From Rhabdothermincola sediminis (GTDB lineage Bacteria > Actinomycetota > Acidimicrobiia > Acidimicrobiales > Acidimicrobilacustridaceae), in the NCBI RefSeq assembly GCF_014805525.1, contig NZ_JACFSZ010000010.1, positions 79,648 through 143,647 on the forward strand: 64,000 nucleotides of DNA. Reading direction: 5' to 3'. The notes beneath the pieces were generated by a model that worked only from the letters and a program-made list of their open reading frames with translations, was not told where the DNA came from and searched no databases. The translations under genes were made by a program, and so were the position numbers. This document shows, piece by piece, positions 63,110 to 64,000 of this stretch (its first letter is position 1; each line of letters starts with the position of its first letter).

Positions 63110-64000
63110 CTGCTCTGCTCGGTGAAGTGCACGCCGTCCGGACGCAGCTGCGGGTCGAGTTGGCCACCGGGCCAGGTGCCCTCGAGGAGTCCGGCCAGAT
63201 CCCACACCACCACCTCCGGCCTCGTCGCCGCCACCTCCCGCACGAGCTGGTTCCACCGGTCCGTGCGAGCCGGATCGGCCTCCTTGTAGGGGCCCCGGCC
63301 CATGAAGTTCTGCGGGGAGTAGACGGGTGAGATGTAGGGGCAGGTCAGCCACACCACCCGGGCCCCGGTCGAGGCCAACACGTCGATCGACCCCCCGATC
63401 GACCGGCGCAGCCAGTCGTCGAGGACCGGGTCGCCGGGGATGCGCCAGGTGCGGTCCCCGGGGATCTTGCGCTCCGCCACGTCCCACAGGCATGACAGCA
63501 CGACCACGTAGTCGGGGCGCCGCTCGGCGAGCAACGACGCCCAGCGCTCGAGGCGCGCGTCGCACTCCGGGAACGTGGCCCGCTCGATGCCGATCGCCCG
63601 GAGCCGCCCCCCGACCCCGATGCTGCATCCGACCGTTCCCGCGTTGAGCACCCGGATCCCGCCGTGCTCGCCCACCCAGCGTTCGAGGCCCCCGTTGAGA
63701 CTCACCGCCATGGAATCGCCCACGACGAGGGCAGATGGCGGCGGTGGGGCCACGGTGGTCGGGCCAGCGGGCTCCAGCCCGTCTCCGTCCGGTGTCAAGG
63801 TCGCGGCAGGAGCCACGAACTCGGTCGGCTGGTCCGTGGTGCGCAGCTCGGTCGTCCCCGGTGCGGCCCCGCCGGTGATGGTGGTGGTGAGGATGGCGAT
63901 GGCGGTGAGGGGGGCGAGCCACAGGGGGGTACGGCCGGTGAACAGGCGGCGTTGACGGACGGGTTGTTCGAGGATCACCAGGGAGATCTGGGCCAGCGCG
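63058..64000 (-). CDS. C-terminal part of an acyltransferase-3/SGNH-hydrolase protein (5' end beyond the window)
   Basis: The frame is open to the window edge. The first residues seen ('ALAQISLVILEQPVRQRRLF') resemble the last helix of an OafA/acyltransferase-3 domain ('...E(Q/R)PVR'), then one more helix, a Pro/Thr linker and an SGNH domain with block I 'ALVVGDSMAVSLNGG' (Ser), 'VLNAGTVGCSIG' (Gly), 'VVVLSCLWDVAE' and block V 'RPDGVHFTEQS' (Asp/His). Such fusions O-acetylate cell-surface glycans. The gene is therefore partial here, and the GTG at 63978 is not its start. It fits the glycosyltransferases beside it. Confidence 0.78.
   Translation of the reverse strand, partial: ALAQISLVILEQPVRQRRLFTGRTPLWLAPLTAIAILTTTITGGAAPGTTELRTTDQPTEFVAPAATLTPDGDGLEPAGPTTVAPPPPSALVVGDSMAVSLNGGLERWVGEHGGIRVLNAGTVGCSIGVGGRLRAIGIERATFPECDARLERWASLLAERRPDYVVVLSCLWDVAERKIPGDRTWRIPGDPVLDDWLRRSIGGSIDVLASTGARVVWLTCPYISPVYSPQNFMGRGPYKEADPARTDRWNQLVREVAATRPEVVVWDLAGLLEGTWPGGQLDPQLRPDGVHFTEQSSYDVIAALAPDLASRSL

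Overview
The window is high-GC, densely coded actinobacterial chromosome. A bacterial 20S proteasome with Pup, Dop and the ARC/Mpa ATPase, an F420-type FO synthase (FbiC), a MarP-type protease, a DUF3151 protein and an RskA-type anti-sigma factor together point to Actinobacteriota. Gene content and order suggest a lineage such as Acidimicrobiia rather than Mycobacterium; this placement is inference. No rRNA, tRNA, CRISPR array, insertion sequence or prophage was seen. Many genes look leaderless: a TAnnnT -10 box ends 5-9 nt before the start codon. I used this to choose several starts.

Layout, left to right. 0-2.3 kb: ECF sigma/anti-sigma pair and a response regulator whose reading frame runs through one in-frame TAG into an RsbW-like ATPase domain. 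2.3-4.0 kb: a decayed patch, with a phosphoketolase cut at mid-length and joined to a ruined diiron desaturase-like remnant. 4.0-9.2 kb: the proteasome operon (arc-dop-pup-prcB-prcA, minus strand). 9.5-13.9 kb: ferredoxin, then a minus-strand tRNA T-loop modification operon (ttuB-ttuA-trmI) running into marP, and three small membrane or unknown proteins. 14-21 kb: a membrane-anchored trypsin-like protease, Lon-N protein, PBP4-type D,D-carboxypeptidase, ADP-forming acyl-CoA synthetase subunits and a GH84 O-GlcNAcase. 21-29.5 kb: TetR, transketolase, transaldolase, 6-phosphogluconolactonase, FO synthase and a LOG-family protein. 29.5-32.5 kb: a three-gene cassette with a Cys-rich protein, an McrB-like AAA ATPase and an McrC/DUF2357-like partner. 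32.5-50 kb: TypA, GH13 glucosidase, RNase D, rhodanese, MobA, a GT87-type transferase, pyruvate kinase, acyl-CoA ligase, GDPD, a GlcD-like oxidase and methyltransferases. 51-57 kb: a complete oligopeptide ABC transporter operon behind a near-consensus promoter. 57.6-64 kb: cyclophilin, small proteins, three polytopic glycosyltransferases and the C-terminal part of an acyltransferase/SGNH protein running off the right edge, probably the border of an envelope polysaccharide region.

The most interesting parts are (i) the co-translated TtuB/TtuA/TrmI set, known separately from thermophiles as the s2T54/m1A58 tRNA system, with a TtuB whose C-terminal Gly-Gly is masked by Ala-Phe and which lies close to a second ubiquitin-like modifier, Pup; (ii) the McrBC-like cassette with no visible nuclease; and (iii) the cluster of disruptions between 2.0 and 4.0 kb next to an intact proteasome operon.
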